Below are positions 23,085 through 34,813 of a stretch of DNA of 64,000 bases, piece after piece. The notes under the pieces are model-generated. The model was not told the DNA's origin, searched no databases, and saw only the letters and a program-made list of their open reading frames with translations. Source of the DNA: Lathyrus oleraceus. Its lineage: Eukaryota > Streptophyta > Magnoliopsida > Fabales > Fabaceae. Every line of letters starts with the position of its first letter. Positions within the stretch are counted from its first letter, which is position 1. The DNA is taken from assembly GCF_024323335.1 (NCBI RefSeq), contig NC_066585.1, forward strand, positions 81,195,359 to 81,259,358, read 5' to 3'. The translations under genes were made by a program, and so were the position numbers.

Positions 23085-23278
23085 TGACACGGCCGTGTCA
23101 GCTGACACAGGCGACCGTGTCAGCGCTATGGTTCTCATTGACACGGGCCGTGTCCTTCTACTTTCAACCAGCTTCAGCAGGGGCTGACACGGGCACCCGT
23201 GTCAGACCCCTGGAAAACATCCTTCTCCCCTTGCTTCCTGACACGGGCCGTGTCAGCTGACATGGGCACCCGTGTCAG
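23085..23278 (-). repeat. Cluster of GACACGG palindromes downstream of Athila-like pol
   Basis: Six inverted repeats lie within 194 bp: TGACACGGCCGTGTCA (23085-23100, perfect), GCTGACAC/GTGTCAGC (23101-23124), GACACGG.CCGTGTC (23140-23154), CTGACACGGG/CCCGTGTCAG (23184-23205), CTGACACGG/CCGTGTCAG (23238-23256), and a copy with one changed base (23257-23278). Apart from them the spacer is A/T-rich, so the cluster stands out in composition. Confidence 0.85.
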
Positions 23279-23512
23279 GACCCTAATTTACTTTTTCTTT
23301 TCAGTGTTATTTCAAGCTTATGCCGGGATTCTGCTTCCGATTTTTCCAGAGACTTTTGCACACGAACTTTTGGCTCCTCTAGCAAACATTGTCCAAACCT
23401 ACAAGTTAATAACACACAACAAAACAAAGAAAATAATTAGACAAAAAAACATGGGTTGCCTCCCATGTAGCGCTTCGTTTAACGTCGCCTGGCTCGACGG
23501 TTGTTCATCTTA

Positions 23513-26258
23513 TCAGACAAGATGAACAACATCAATTTGACCAACTTCTTGCTCCACATTGTAAGGCTTTAACCTTTGGTCATTCACTTTAAAAATGTCC
23601 CCATTGGATTGATTTTTTATTTCAATTGCTCCATGGGGATATACCTTGTGTACCATAAACGGTCCCGACCATTTCAATCTCAGTTTTCCTGAGAACAACT
23701 TCATCCTCGAATTAAACAATAACACCATTTGTCCTTCCCAAAATTCCTTCCTTTGAATCCTTCTATCATGCCATTTTTTGTTTGATCTTTGTAAATTTTG
23801 GCATTTTCATATGCCCGGTTCCTAAATTCTTCTAACTCATGGAGTTGAAGGATTCAGGACTTTCCCGCTTTCGAAAGATCCAAATTAAGGAATTTTGAAG
23901 CCCACAAAGCTTTGTGTTCAAGTTCTAAAGGTAAGCGACAAGCCTTACCATACACCAACTGATAAGGAGACATACCAATTGGTGTTTTGAACGCAGTTCA
24001 GTATGCCCAAAGCGCATCATCAAGCTTACTTGCCCAATCTTTGTGAGATGAGTTAACCGTCTTCTCCAGAATTTGTTTCAGCTGCCTATTCGACACTTCA
24101 ACTTGACCACTTGTTTGCGGATGGTACGGAGTGGCTATACGATGTTTTACATTATACTTCAAGAGTAGCTTCTCCATTAGGTGATTTAAGAAATGAGTTC
24201 CCTCATCACTTATTAGAGCTCTTGGCACTCTAAACCTGACAAATATGTTTTCCTTTAGAAACTTGACTACCACTTTTGCATCATTTGTTGGTAGAGCAAC
24301 TGCTTCTACCCACTTGGATACATAATCCACTGCCACCAAAATGTAATTCTTTCCAAATGAAGGTGGAAATGGTCCCATAAAGTTGATACGCCAAACATCG
24401 AAGAGTTCAACTTCCAAATAGGGTTCTGAGGCATTTGATTTCTTTTCGAGATGTCTCCCATCCTTTGACACTTATCGCACTCTTTGATTAACTGCTGAGC
24501 ATCTTTGAAAAGTGCAGGCCAGTATAAGCCTGACTGGAGGACTTTGGTTGCGGTTCTATCACCACTAAAGTGTCCACCATAGTCAGAGTCATGGCATGCT
24601 TTCAGGACATCTCTCTGTTCTTCTTCAGGGACACATCTTCTAACCAACCCGTCTACTCCTTTATTGTACATGAATGGGTCATCCCACAAGTAAAACCTGC
24701 AATCATGCACAAACTTTTTCTTTTTGTTAGAGTCAAATTCGCTAGGGATCACCCCACCTACTAGATAGTTCGCGTAGTCTGCGAACCATGGCATTCCAAT
24801 AACGGCAAGGATGTGTTCTTCAGCAAACTCATCCTTTATTGGATGCTTTTCCTCATTCTCCTCTATAGGGGACATCCGAGAGAGGTGATCAACCATTGTA
24901 TTTTCACACCCTCTTTTGTCACGAATTTCCACATCAAACTCTTGGAGGAGTAAGATCCATCTCAATAGTCTTGGCTTAGAGTCCTGCTTAGCAAATAAAT
25001 ACTTCAAAGCAGCATGGTCAGTATAAACAATGACTCTAGAACCCAACAGATATTGCCTGAATTTATCGAAGGCATAGACCACCGCTAGCAACTCCTTCTC
25101 GGTAGTCGCATAGTTCATCTGTGCAGGGTTCAAAATATGACTAGCATAATATATGACATGCAACAGTTTATCCCTACGTTGCCCAAGAACTTCTCCCACT
25201 ATAATGTCACTCGCATCACACATGATCTCAAAAGGTAGAGACCAATCACGGGAAATGACAATTGGTGTCGTCACCAATTTATTTTTTATAGTTTCAAATG
25301 CAACGACACACTGTTTATAAAAAATAAAAGCCTTGTCCTTAACCAAAAGGGTAGTTAAAGGTTTGGCTATTTTAGAAAAGTCTCTTATGAACCTGCGGTA
25401 GAAACCCGCATGCCCTAAGAAACTTCTTATACCTTTTTCGTTTATTGGAGGGGGAAGCTTTTCTATTACCTCGATCTTGGCTTGATCCACTTCTATTCCC
25501 TTGTGGGAAATTTTGTGACCCAAGACTATGCCTTCTCACACCATGAAATGGCACTTCTCCCAGTTGAGAATCAAATTGGTCTGTTGGCATCTTTCTAAGA
25601 CAAGGGAGAGGTTAGTCAAACAATTATCAAAAGAGAAACCAAATACCGAGAAGTCATCCATGAAGACCTCCATATGCTTTTCGAGCATGTCAGCAAAAAT
25701 GGAAGTCATGCATCTTTGAAATGTGGCTGGCGCATTACATAACCCTAATGGCATTCTTCTGTAAGCAAAAATACCATAGGGGCATGTAAAAGTTGTCTTC
25801 TCTTGATCTTCTGGTGCAACCGCTATCTGATTATATCTAGAGTATCCATCGAGGAAACAATAGTTGTCATGACTAGCCAACCTTTCCAACATCTGATCAA
25901 TGAATGGTAAAGGAAAGTGATCCTTTCTTGTCGCCAAATTCAACCTTTTGTAATCGATGTAAACACGACACCCCGTGACTGTCCTTGTAGGGAGCAACTC
26001 ATTTGTCTCATTCTTTATCACGGTAGTCCCTCCTTTCTTTGGAACCGCATGAACAGGACTTACCCAAGAGCTATCGGATATGGGATAAATTAACCCCGCA
26101 TCTAATAGTTTAACAACCTTTTTCCTAACCACTTCCTTCATTGCGGGATTTAGTCTTCTTTGGGGTTGCACCACTGGTTTGTGACCATCTTCCATGAGAA
26201 TTTTATGCATACATACCGTAGGGCTAATCCCCTTCAAGTCTTCTATCGCCCATCCCAT
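23513..26258 (-). pseudogene. pol: Athila/Cyclops-like pol: RT, RNase H, integrase
   Basis: Reverse transcriptase 26258-25450 (PVVQPQRRLNPAMKEVV, VYIDYKRLN, catalytic FMDDFSVFG), RNase H 25350-24880 ([38 protein letters not shown]), integrase 24680-23513 (zinc finger with H, H and CDKCQRMG; core [32 protein letters not shown]) and a C-terminal part ending [12 protein letters not shown]. In-frame TGA at about 25533 fits CGA to TGA. The integrase is frameshifted near 24440 and interrupted by stops near 23998 and further left. The gene begins without gag or protease. Confidence 0.9.
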
Positions 26259-26262
26259 TACA

Positions 26263-27584
26263 TTTGTATTGCATTAAAATTACCATTTTTGAATGAACAA
26301 TTTTATTTGTAACTCAGCATTTAGCATCAAAGGAATCCCAACAATGCACGACCAGTTGAGGAGCTTGATCATGTGAAAGAATTCCAGTAAGGGGAAAATC
26401 ACCTCGAGAATCGGTCAATCCGAGCTGGTCACTCCAAGAGTCGTCTAGTCAGATGACAAACCCTTGCAAGACTCATACATGGGCAAGCCACCTAAAGAGA
26501 TCAGCGAGTCCAACTCTCAAAAGGTTGGTCAATCAGAAATTTACCACTCCAAGGTTTGGTTAGTCAACAACCACTGTAAGAGTCAAGCATTTGGGCAAGC
26601 CATCTCAAGGTCATAATATGGCTAGTTGCTTCCAAACTCCTTGCGAGGATTACATCTTCAAAGACCTAATACACTGGGGCAAGTCCTTTCCATACTTTCA
26701 AGCTGCTCGAGCAAAAATCCTACAATGCATCAGCAACTGGTGATTTCAAGACGAGCGTCAAAAAATCATGTTATCACCCTGTCAATTAACCTTTTTCCTT
26801 TGGGAAAAGAAGCTTTGTTGTAAAAGAATCTTCCATCCACACCACAAGGGAAGTTTGTAAACCTTAAAGTCATTGCATAAATCATTGTTATGCATTAATC
26901 ATGGCGCGTCTCTCTACCGCAAGCCAGATACATCATCATATTTATATGGCATATTCCCATAACATGAAGACTTGAAGATCAAACATCTGCAATAAAAGTC
27001 CAACCTTGCTTGGAACCTTTCAAAGTCCAATTCTTATTGGCAGGGATTGATCAGTTGTTACATTTCATGCATCATTACATGTGTGGTATACTCATACGTG
27101 TGGGGCACTACACCGGGTAATCATAACATTACATGCATAAATCAAAATGCACATAAAATCATATTCAATAATAAAAAAAACATGAACCATGTCTCATCTG
27201 CATATGAAGACAATCATTGTTACTACAGTCAACTACTTTACACTTGTCAGCAGAATCTCGACAATAGAGTCCCTGGTTGATCTCGACAGAAGATTTCTAG
27301 TTAAACCTCAGAAAAAGGTATCTTTTCTCATTGAATCTTAGCAGAAGATTCCCTGGTTAATCATGATAGTAGATTTCCTAACAGACCTCGGTAGAAGGTG
27401 TTTCCCCATAAAATCTTAGCAGTAGATTCCCTATCTAATCTCGGTAGTAGATTCCCTAATAGACCTCGGAAGTAGGTATATCTCTCTTCTTGAATCTCGG
27501 AAGTAGATTCCCAGGTTAATTTCGGTAGAAGATTTCCCAGTAGACCTTGACAGTAGGTATTTTCTTAACAAAACCTCGACAATA
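26263..27584 (+). other. Ogre D 3' UTR, left part, with 7-nt-loop hairpin array
   Basis: Non-coding sequence split from 58524 onward by the Ogre C insertion; strand is inferred from the polypurine tract and LTR at 60500. From about 27255 to the insertion, and once more after it at 58532-58550, hairpins recur every 30-40 bp with a 7-nt loop of the type YRRNARW: GAATCT-TAGCAGA-AGATTC (27333-27351), ACCT-CGGTAGA-AGGT (27385-27399), AATCT-CGGTAGT-AGATT (27437-27453), ACCT-CGGAAGT-AGGT (27463-27477), GAATCT-CGGAAGT-AGATTC (27492-27510), ACCT-CGACAAT-AGGT (27573-27587), GAGTCT-CGGCAGT-AGACTC (58532-58550). The 26263-27250 stretch has no clear repeat and no gene. Confidence 0.65.
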
Positions 27585-27589
27585 GGTAT
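27585..27589. repeat. Target site duplication of Ogre C, left (GGTAT)
   Basis: GGTAT directly precedes the LTR end and recurs at 58519-58523 on the other side. Removal of Ogre C rejoins the Ogre D UTR array. Confidence 0.9.
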
Positions 27590-27644
27590 TGTAGCGGTAA
27601 ATTCATGACCATCAAGCTATGGATAAGCTAAACGTCAATTAAAC

Positions 27645-27657
27645 CAAAGTCGCCACC
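27645..27657 (-). other. Primer-site mimic in U5 of Ogre C 3' LTR
   Basis: Minus strand GGTGGCGACTTTG, 55 bp before the LTR end; the 5' LTR copy at 46162-46174 has the less changed GGTGGCGACTCTG. Confidence 0.55.
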
Positions 27658-27770
27658 GCGCTTTTATTGTTTCCAAGGGAAAAGGGAAAAGTGCGAACAA
27701 AACCCAAAGATAAGTAGTTTTCAAATCAAAACTAATAAAATGACAGAGATTACAGGTAAGGGGGTTGGTT

Positions 27771-27818
27771 ACACAGAGGGAAGGTGTTAGCACCCAAAGT
27801 GTCCTAGGTACTCCTAGG
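27771..27818 (-). other. AGUA-hairpin / long-stem RNA module in Ogre C 3' LTR
   Basis: Minus strand CCTAGG-AGTA-CCTAGG (27818-27803), then at once ACAC (27802-27799) pairing with GTGT (27774-27771) around GGTGCTAACACC and TTCCC. GGTG-CTAA-CACC can form a further inner hairpin. Confidence 0.7.
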
Positions 27819-30800
27819 GAGCCCTTTTTTTGTGCATATGTGTTTTTGTACAAAATGATGTTTGCAATAAATGGAGTGGAGAAATGAGAAAAGAATTCAT
27901 TAATTATATTTTTGTGTTTGACAAGACCTTCGGACTTGTGCCTATGTACCAACATAAAATGAGGGATTAAAACCTCGTAGTTCGTGGTAACAATTTCAAA
28001 ATGAATGCATTACTTTTAACAAAAGTTTAAGTTTAACAAAGGCACAAAAGGCCTAAGAAGGTTTAAATGAGTGTTAGCTCTTTTTGTCTTTTGAAATTTT
28101 AAGTCAAGTATAGTTAGGTTCATTTACAAGTTTGATTAAGAAAAGATTTTAAAAATGGAATGGCATAAGACCAAAGTTTCTAATTTGCAATATGGTCTAA
28201 GTTAAAAAAAACACAAGCAAATAAGATTTTAAAAGGAGGGAGAGATTTGAAATTAAAGAAGTGGGGAAGAGATGAAGAGACTAATCCTAAGAAAAAATCA
28301 AAAGTTAAGAGTTGAAAAGATCTGACCAGTGGGATGCAATCCAATACACAAGAATGTCATATAGAAACCCAAATTTCCCTTGGACTTTAGAATCAAGCAA
28401 TATCAATACACAAATAGCAGGATGAAGAGCAAGGCATCAAATAAAGATAGCCACATCTAAGCTAAGCAACTCCATAATCTTCTTCATAATATCCCATGTA
28501 TCAGATGACTTCAGAGATAGGCATTAGTTACAAGTTCAAAGTAACAACTTCAGTAAGACCATGTAGCAAATGAGCTCAAATGGATCTTCAATATTTGCTT
28601 CAGATGAAGTTTCAATTCACAAGTACTTGGTTTCATGAAAGTTGGCATTGTCCAAGTCCTTTTGCATAGAGAGTGTTGCCTAATTCTAAGTCCAATGTCT
28701 CAGATCAAATCCAACAGTCCACACAAATGTCTTTTAAGGTTTTTGTTGTTATTATGTACATTAAGGTCAAAAGACCACAAACACAAACAAGTATATACAA
28801 TCACAATATACTCATAAGATAAGGCTCAAATGAGCAAAGTGAAAATGGAATTAAAGTAAACAAGTTAAATGGTATGAATAATGACAAATGAATAAAGACT
28901 TAAAATTAAAGTGCATAAAAGTAAATGGCTTGAAATTAAATATTAGTTGTTAGCTGATTAGAAGTTAGTATTGCTTTTGCTTTTGTTTTGTTTAAGTCAT
29001 TCTTTGGAGAACACTCAACCCACTATTCACAAGCATGGATCCTTGAACCAAGACATCTTCCAAAGGAAGGAAAAAAGGCCAAGTTTCCACATAATACCAT
29101 AAAAGAAGGGAGACTTACAATCTCACTTACTAGAATGCTATGCCTTTTTGTGTCACAAATTTAGCGTTATGTTAAGCAATCGTAATTGGACTTATGTAGA
29201 AGTCACAACTATTTGAGGTCGGGCAATAGAAATTTTAGTGTTAATGCATGTTAGAGATATGATATTATGAACCATACTCCTAAAATATACCACACTTAAA
29301 AGAATATGCAAAAGGGGTGGACCTAATCTCATCCATACTTATATGGATTTTGCAATCAACTAGCCTTAGGATATAGAGACATCATAGGTCCATGAAATAA
29401 ATGAGAAGAGAATGGGATTGAGATGAAGAGGGAAGGGAAATGGAATCAACGCAAATTGGTCAAATGAGGACTTTTATCAAATTAAGATCATTCATTTATT
29501 TTGGGAGATGAAATGTACATTTCATTAATCCCCTAATTCCAATTATTTTAACTCAATAAAGTCAAATCAACCTTGACCAAGGTCCAACAACACGAGTCAA
29601 ACTCAACAAGTCAATACCAAAAGCTCAACACAATTTATTTTGCAATTAAGCAATTAAAATTAATTAAAAAATGCATTAAATTAAATTATGGTTGGTCAAA
29701 ATCCTAAAACCACATCAAAACACCAAATAAATGGTCATGAGATTTATCATAGGTCAAATAAGGTCAAAGGACCTTGGAGAAAAAATTTCATTAATTTTGG
29801 CAGATCAAGTGGTCCTCAGCGCACATTCCATCATGGACATGAGTCAAAGCGATGCAGGGATGGTATTCAGAACCAACGCGCGAGATTAGAACATTTAAAA
29901 AGGATCACATGGCTCAGATGAACGTCAGCACACCACCGGGGCCAAAGCTCCGGTCTCCTTCTCCGGTGAGCCTCACCAGACTCGTTCACTTTCAACCATC
30001 AGCAAAATAAAAAAGAAGAACATGAGTTTAAAGTTAAAATGCTCAGGAGCTCGAATTTGACCTCAATTTCTCCTAACTCCAAGTATATTGAAAGATACAG
30101 GGAGTTGAAATTTGAGGATCATGATCTGAGTTGCTTCGATTTGACCTCAAAGCAACTCAATCTTGTTGCCTACATTGGTAGGACTTCAGACAACCGAAGA
30201 TCAGGAAGAATTATGGAGAATTGATTGAGAATTGAAGAGATGAAAAATTCTGAAAAATACCTTCAATGCAGGTCTATATGAACACGATCTTGGTTCCAAT
30301 TGCTCTTGATCTTGCTCTAGACACTTGATTGAATGGAATTGAATCAATAAATGGCACAAGACTCTTAGAGATTTGAATCTTAAAAAGTGGAGAATCAAAC
30401 TCAATTTCTAATGGAAATTCTCAAGGTTATCCTTTTAATGAGAGGGTTTGGAGCTAGGGATTCAAATCTGGCACACATGGTCCTTGATTCTAAGCATGAA
30501 GGGCTCTATTTATAGCCAAATGATTGCTGAATGCACACTTGAAGTTAAGTTCCAAAAATAGCAATGTACATTGCATGGATGCATGGGTGTGTGATAGGCC
30601 CGTGTAATCATTTCTTCAGGTCCAAAAATGAGTACAAACATCGCTGAAGTCACATTGGTAAGCCATGTAATTGTGTATGAGGAATGCAAGTTCAATTATA
30701 CCAAATGGTCATCCAAGTTCAAGCCATGCGGAAGTCACTCATACTTTGTCCAAATGGGATGAATTTGGACTTTTTGGAAATATTAGATCAAGTGGAACAA

Positions 30801-32029
30801 CTTTCATGTTGAACACTTTTTCATTTGAATCTTGGATCATGATGAATTTTGAGGTGGAAGTTGGGAAAATCAAACATGTCAAAAAAAATTCAATGTGTTG
30901 AGCCATATGTTCACTTATTCCACCTTGGCTAACTTTTTATGTGAGCTTCAAATAAGAAACTTTCCTTTATCAAAGTTGTATCTCTCTAAAATTCCTTCAA
31001 AATGGTAACAAATTTGACCTTATTTGGATTTATCATGAATGAGTTATGCATTTTTGAAGTTGAGGAAAATCACTTGTTCAATGGCATTGGTCCAAAATGA
31101 CCTATAATGTATCCTCATATCACATGCATAGAAAAGTTTAATTTGCTCATCCTACAAACCAAAAAGTTTAATTAGACATCTTGAATTTGATTGTGAAACT
31201 TGAATATATTTTATATCATAAAAATTTAGCAAGTTATGATCTTGGGAAGTTGAACTCCAAATTAGGGTTTAGACAAAATGACCTATAATCTTTAACCATA
31301 AAAAATGACTTTCCAAGCAAAACTAGCACTTGACCTCAACATGAAAGTTGTTTGGAATGTCATTTATAGTAACTTTTAGCTTGGAATTATTTTCATATGA
31401 CAAAAATTGTAGGAGATAGGGTCTAGGGACCCCAGTTTTGATCAGATGAATTCATTTGGTCAACCACCATGAACCATCTTGCTAGCTTGATATTCTCTTG
31501 ACTTTTGGGACTCATGAAGGATCGCATATGCATAAGATGATGAAATTTGAAGTATCCCTTGAAATACTTGATCAATTGGTGAAGAAGCTTGTTGAAGAAG
31601 TTACACAAGATACCCAGATGAATTAGGGTTTCCAAGGCAAACCAACTCCAAACTCTTGATGATTTTTTATCAAAACAACATGTAAAGATCATGGGGATTC
31701 ATGTATGATGCTTAGAGCCATACTAAACCAAATCTTGATTTAAATCCTTGTAATGAGGGTCTTAAACCCTAGATGTGAGCTTGATAGATCAAAGGTGAGC
31801 ACATGCCCTACCTACAAAAGAGTTAGTTTATACAAAGACATATTTTTGGTATTTAGGTTAGTAAAGATAATAAAATACAAAGTATGATACAATCAAATGG
31901 TGCTTGGTGATCTCTTCCAATGCAAACCCAATGAATGAGGGGTAAGGAGGATGCCAAGATGTGATCCCAATGACAATGCATATGATGAGATAGCATGAGG
32001 GATCTTAGGGTCAAAATTAGGGTCTTACA

Positions 32030-32046
32030 GTTGCCCCTACTTAAGA
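32030..32046 (-). promoter_or_regulatory. Ogre C polypurine tract
   Basis: Minus strand CTTAAGTAGGGGCAAC immediately before the LTR start TGTAAGACCC; homologous to that of Ogre B. Confidence 0.7.
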
Positions 32047-34632
32047 ACGTTCTAACTAAGGAGATAAAGGTTAAAATCTTCGCATTGACTCAGTACAATG
32101 GGCTTAAATAACAAGATATAGAAACAAATTTTGGTCCCTAAGAGACCTCATGATGCATATGATATGAAATGTTGAAATAATTTTTGTGGGGAAATGTTGC
32201 CACAAAGGAAAAAAATCTGGGGAGACTGAAAGTCCAACAGGAGTATAATGCATTCCATAAGGAAAACTCACTGGGGAGACAGAGACTCTGGGGAAAAAGG
32301 GTTATGCGTAGGCCAGGCTACGACTTAAAAACAACTGGGGGACTCGAGGGACTCCATGAAAACAAATCAATGGAAAAACTCAGCCGGGGAACAACAGGAA
32401 CCTCTGCAGAGGAAACGGGTAGATCAGAACAAAGCTGAAATACTTGAACCAAGCAGGAAATAACGATTTCACTAAAGAAATGCGCACTCAAACTCGACTG
32501 GGGAAGAAAAGATCTTCAACACAGGAGGAGCGGAAATCTATTATCCATTACCGATTACTGGGTAAGGAGATAACAAAATCTGACAGGGAAGACATCCGTT
32601 ACCGGTTAGGGTAAACATATCAAGGATGACTCGCTGAAGGCAACCAGGAGGTGTATTCATTACCGGTTACTGGGTAAGAATAAACTGCTGGGGAAAAGTC
32701 AAAATAGGATTTACAACTACCAATTATTGGGTAGAAAACCAAAGAGAGATAATATCTGTCACTGGTTAAAGTGAACATATCAAGGATAGACTCAAAGGAA
32801 AGAAAATTCGTCATCGGTTAGGATGAACATATCAAGGATAGACTTGCCTGGGGAATTTTATGGAGAATATCCGTCACCGGTTAGGATGAACATATCAAGG
32901 ATAAACTGCCTGAAAAAAGTATGAATTACATCTATCGAATGCTGGATAGAATACCGAAAAGAGAATATCCGTCATCGGTTAGGATGAACATATCAAGGAT
33001 AAACTCTGCAAAGGGGAAAAAGCAAGATTTACAACTACCGGTTACTGGGCAGAAGACCGTAAAGAGAAGGAAATTTGTCACCGGTTAGGATGAGCATATC
33101 AAGGATTAACTCTCTAGGGAACAAAATAGGGATTACGACTACTAGTTACTGGGTAGAATACCAAAAGGAGAGGATATCTATCACCGATTAGGATGGACAT
33201 ATCAAGGATAGACTCAAACAAGGGAAGAAAATATCTGTCATCGGTTAGGATGAACATATCAAGGATATACTTCCTAGGAGACGTGGAAACGAATCCGCTG
33301 GGGAAACACAAAGGTTGTTCTTGCCGGGTATTGGGCAAAAGTGACAAACATGAGAAGAATATTACCAGTTACTGGGTAATAGGCTCTCAGAGGACAAAAA
33401 GCATATGTCTAGGTAAGATCTAGAAAGAAAAGGTCAATTAAAGGACTCAACCCAATGAGGATATAACTCAAGGGGAGTGGTATCCAGATAATCAACTGGG
33501 GAGGAAACTGAAATAATGATCATCCACGAGGAAACAACTCAGTGGGGGAAAGGATAAAGGTTAAAGTATTTATGCTTAATGGACTGACACTCTACAGTTG
33601 AAGGAGGACAGACAAACCAAATCTGCATGGGGAAAAGTATACCGCCATAGCAGAGGATCAAAAGTGAACAATGAATCACAAAGTGCAATAATGAAATTTT
33701 AAAATTATATAAGTGTATATGTATATGTATATATGATGATTATGCTGATAAAACAATCACAAAGGATACAAGTGTCACTGGTTTGAATCATCGATACAAC
33801 CCCTAACCAATCCTCATGGGAGGGAAACAACTGTTGGAGAGAAATCAAGCAAACGTCTTGAAGGCTCAATCCTGGCCGGGTAAAGCACAATGAGAGGATC
33901 TGCTGAGGACACTGCTACAAATTATGCGGGGAATTTTAGGTCAACCCCATATCAAATGGGAGACAACCCTGCAAGGGATTAACACAATAGCTGCTCAAAG
34001 TCAGGAGTAATCCTGACGACTTACGGAGAAGCGAAATCTGTTGAAACCATGCAAACTGCCGAAACAACACGCCTATAACTTAAGGGAGGCCAACAAACTC
34101 GGCTGGGGAAACCAACAGAACTCGACTACTGAAACGCTGCCGGGGGTGAAATAGGGATTACGCCCACTGCTTGGGGAGAACCAATAATGCTCCATATTTA
34201 GGGCTTACTGCTTTTCAAACCGCTGTTGATATTCCTTTAAATGGTATCGATTGCTTAAAGTAGCTATTTTTATATATTTAAGAAAAATATGATTTTAATT
34301 TAAAATTTAATTTCAAAAAATGATCATAATAAAATTTAAATCTATTTGGCTAAACTAAACAAGAGTAGAAATAATTAGATAAAAAGCTCAACTTTATCTA
34401 ATGGAATGGTAGTCTGTAAATGAAAAGACTCCATATATCTTTACAAAAGTTGAAAAATTGTAATTTATATGGAAAAGGCTACATTGGATATAATGATCAC
34501 TAATCCTTCTACCAACTTTAGATGTCCACTGTGCTCTTGGCGACTTCATCGGGGATGGTGAATCAGAATTGACCGATTTGCTCAAGAATGTCTCCAAAAC
34601 TAAAGATCAACAAGACGCAGTTACTTGCCATA
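32047..34632 (-). other. Ogre C 3' UTR with hairpin minisatellite
   Basis: Non-coding 2.6 kb. From 32548 to 33380 (plus coordinates) hairpins recur with an 8-nt loop of the type GGTTACTG: TTACC/GGTAA (32548-32565 and 32660-32677), CTACC/GGTAG (32717-32734), TTGCC/GGCAA (about 33322-33339), ATTACC/GGTAAT (33361-33380), and decayed ones near 33037 and 33139. They alternate with GGTTAGGATGAACATATC-type units (about seven, 32760-33270). It is the reverse complement of the Ogre B class (loop CAGTAACC), as expected from orientation. A short TATATG run lies at 33711-33735. Confidence 0.7.
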
Positions 34633-34800
34633 ATCCCTAATTTTTGCATAAATTTCCCCAAGGTGGGATACTCAATTTATCGGGATAATTTTTTTGTTTT
34701 TATGTCTCTAATTTTTGCCTGGATCGCCCTTTCGGGTTTCAATCCACCGAGACGCTCATTTTTGCCTAAGCCGCCCTTTCAGATTTTTAACATAGTGAGT
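34633..34800 (-). ncRNA. Three tandem double-stem RNA modules after the Ogre C pol stop
   Basis: Counterpart of 14648-14818. Minus strand module 2: outer GTCTC/GAGAC (34753-34749 and 34708-34704), inner TGGATTG/CGATCCA, apex CCCGAAAGGG. Module 3: outer ATCCC/GGGAT (34686-34682 and 34637-34633), inner ATAAATT/AATTTAT. Module 1 has decayed (one mispair and a damaged apex). Compared with Ogre B, inner stem 3 changed on both sides from CTAGGTT/AATCTAG to ATAAATT/AATTTAT. It starts about 13 bases after the stop at 34814. Confidence 0.75.
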
Positions 34801-34813
34801 TGTTCTTTTCTTT

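Larger units (their letters stand above)
22315..26262 (-). mobile_element. Athila/Cyclops-like Ty3/gypsy fragment F
   Basis: Minus-strand pol (26258-23513), a palindrome-rich spacer and the start of a post-pol ORF (22747-22315). RT and integrase motifs are clearly of the Athila type ([21 protein letters not shown]) and unlike those of Ogre. The left side is cut by Ogre B; the right side ends abruptly at about 26262, just before the pol segment MGWAIEDLKGIS, next to Ogre D UTR sequence, so gag, protease and the 5' LTR are missing. This right junction looks like a deletion or truncated insertion. No LTR of F is in the window. Confidence 0.85.
27590..32029 (-). repeat. Ogre C 3' LTR, 4440 bp
   Basis: Minus strand begins TGTAAGACCCTAATTTTG (32029) and ends ACCGCTACA (27590). 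Compared with the 5' LTR it has about 345 bp extra near 30400-30740 and lacks about 240 bp found at 48290-48530. No gene supported. Confidence 0.92.

Noticed and set aside
27255..27587. CRISPR-like array
   Set aside because: Spacing is irregular, the repeated part is a variable inverted repeat and the context is a plant retrotransposon UTR.
29688..30224. Short open frames in the Ogre C LTR (also 48764-48949)
   Set aside because: Present in both LTRs but short, without a domain, and with substitutions unlike those expected under coding constraint.
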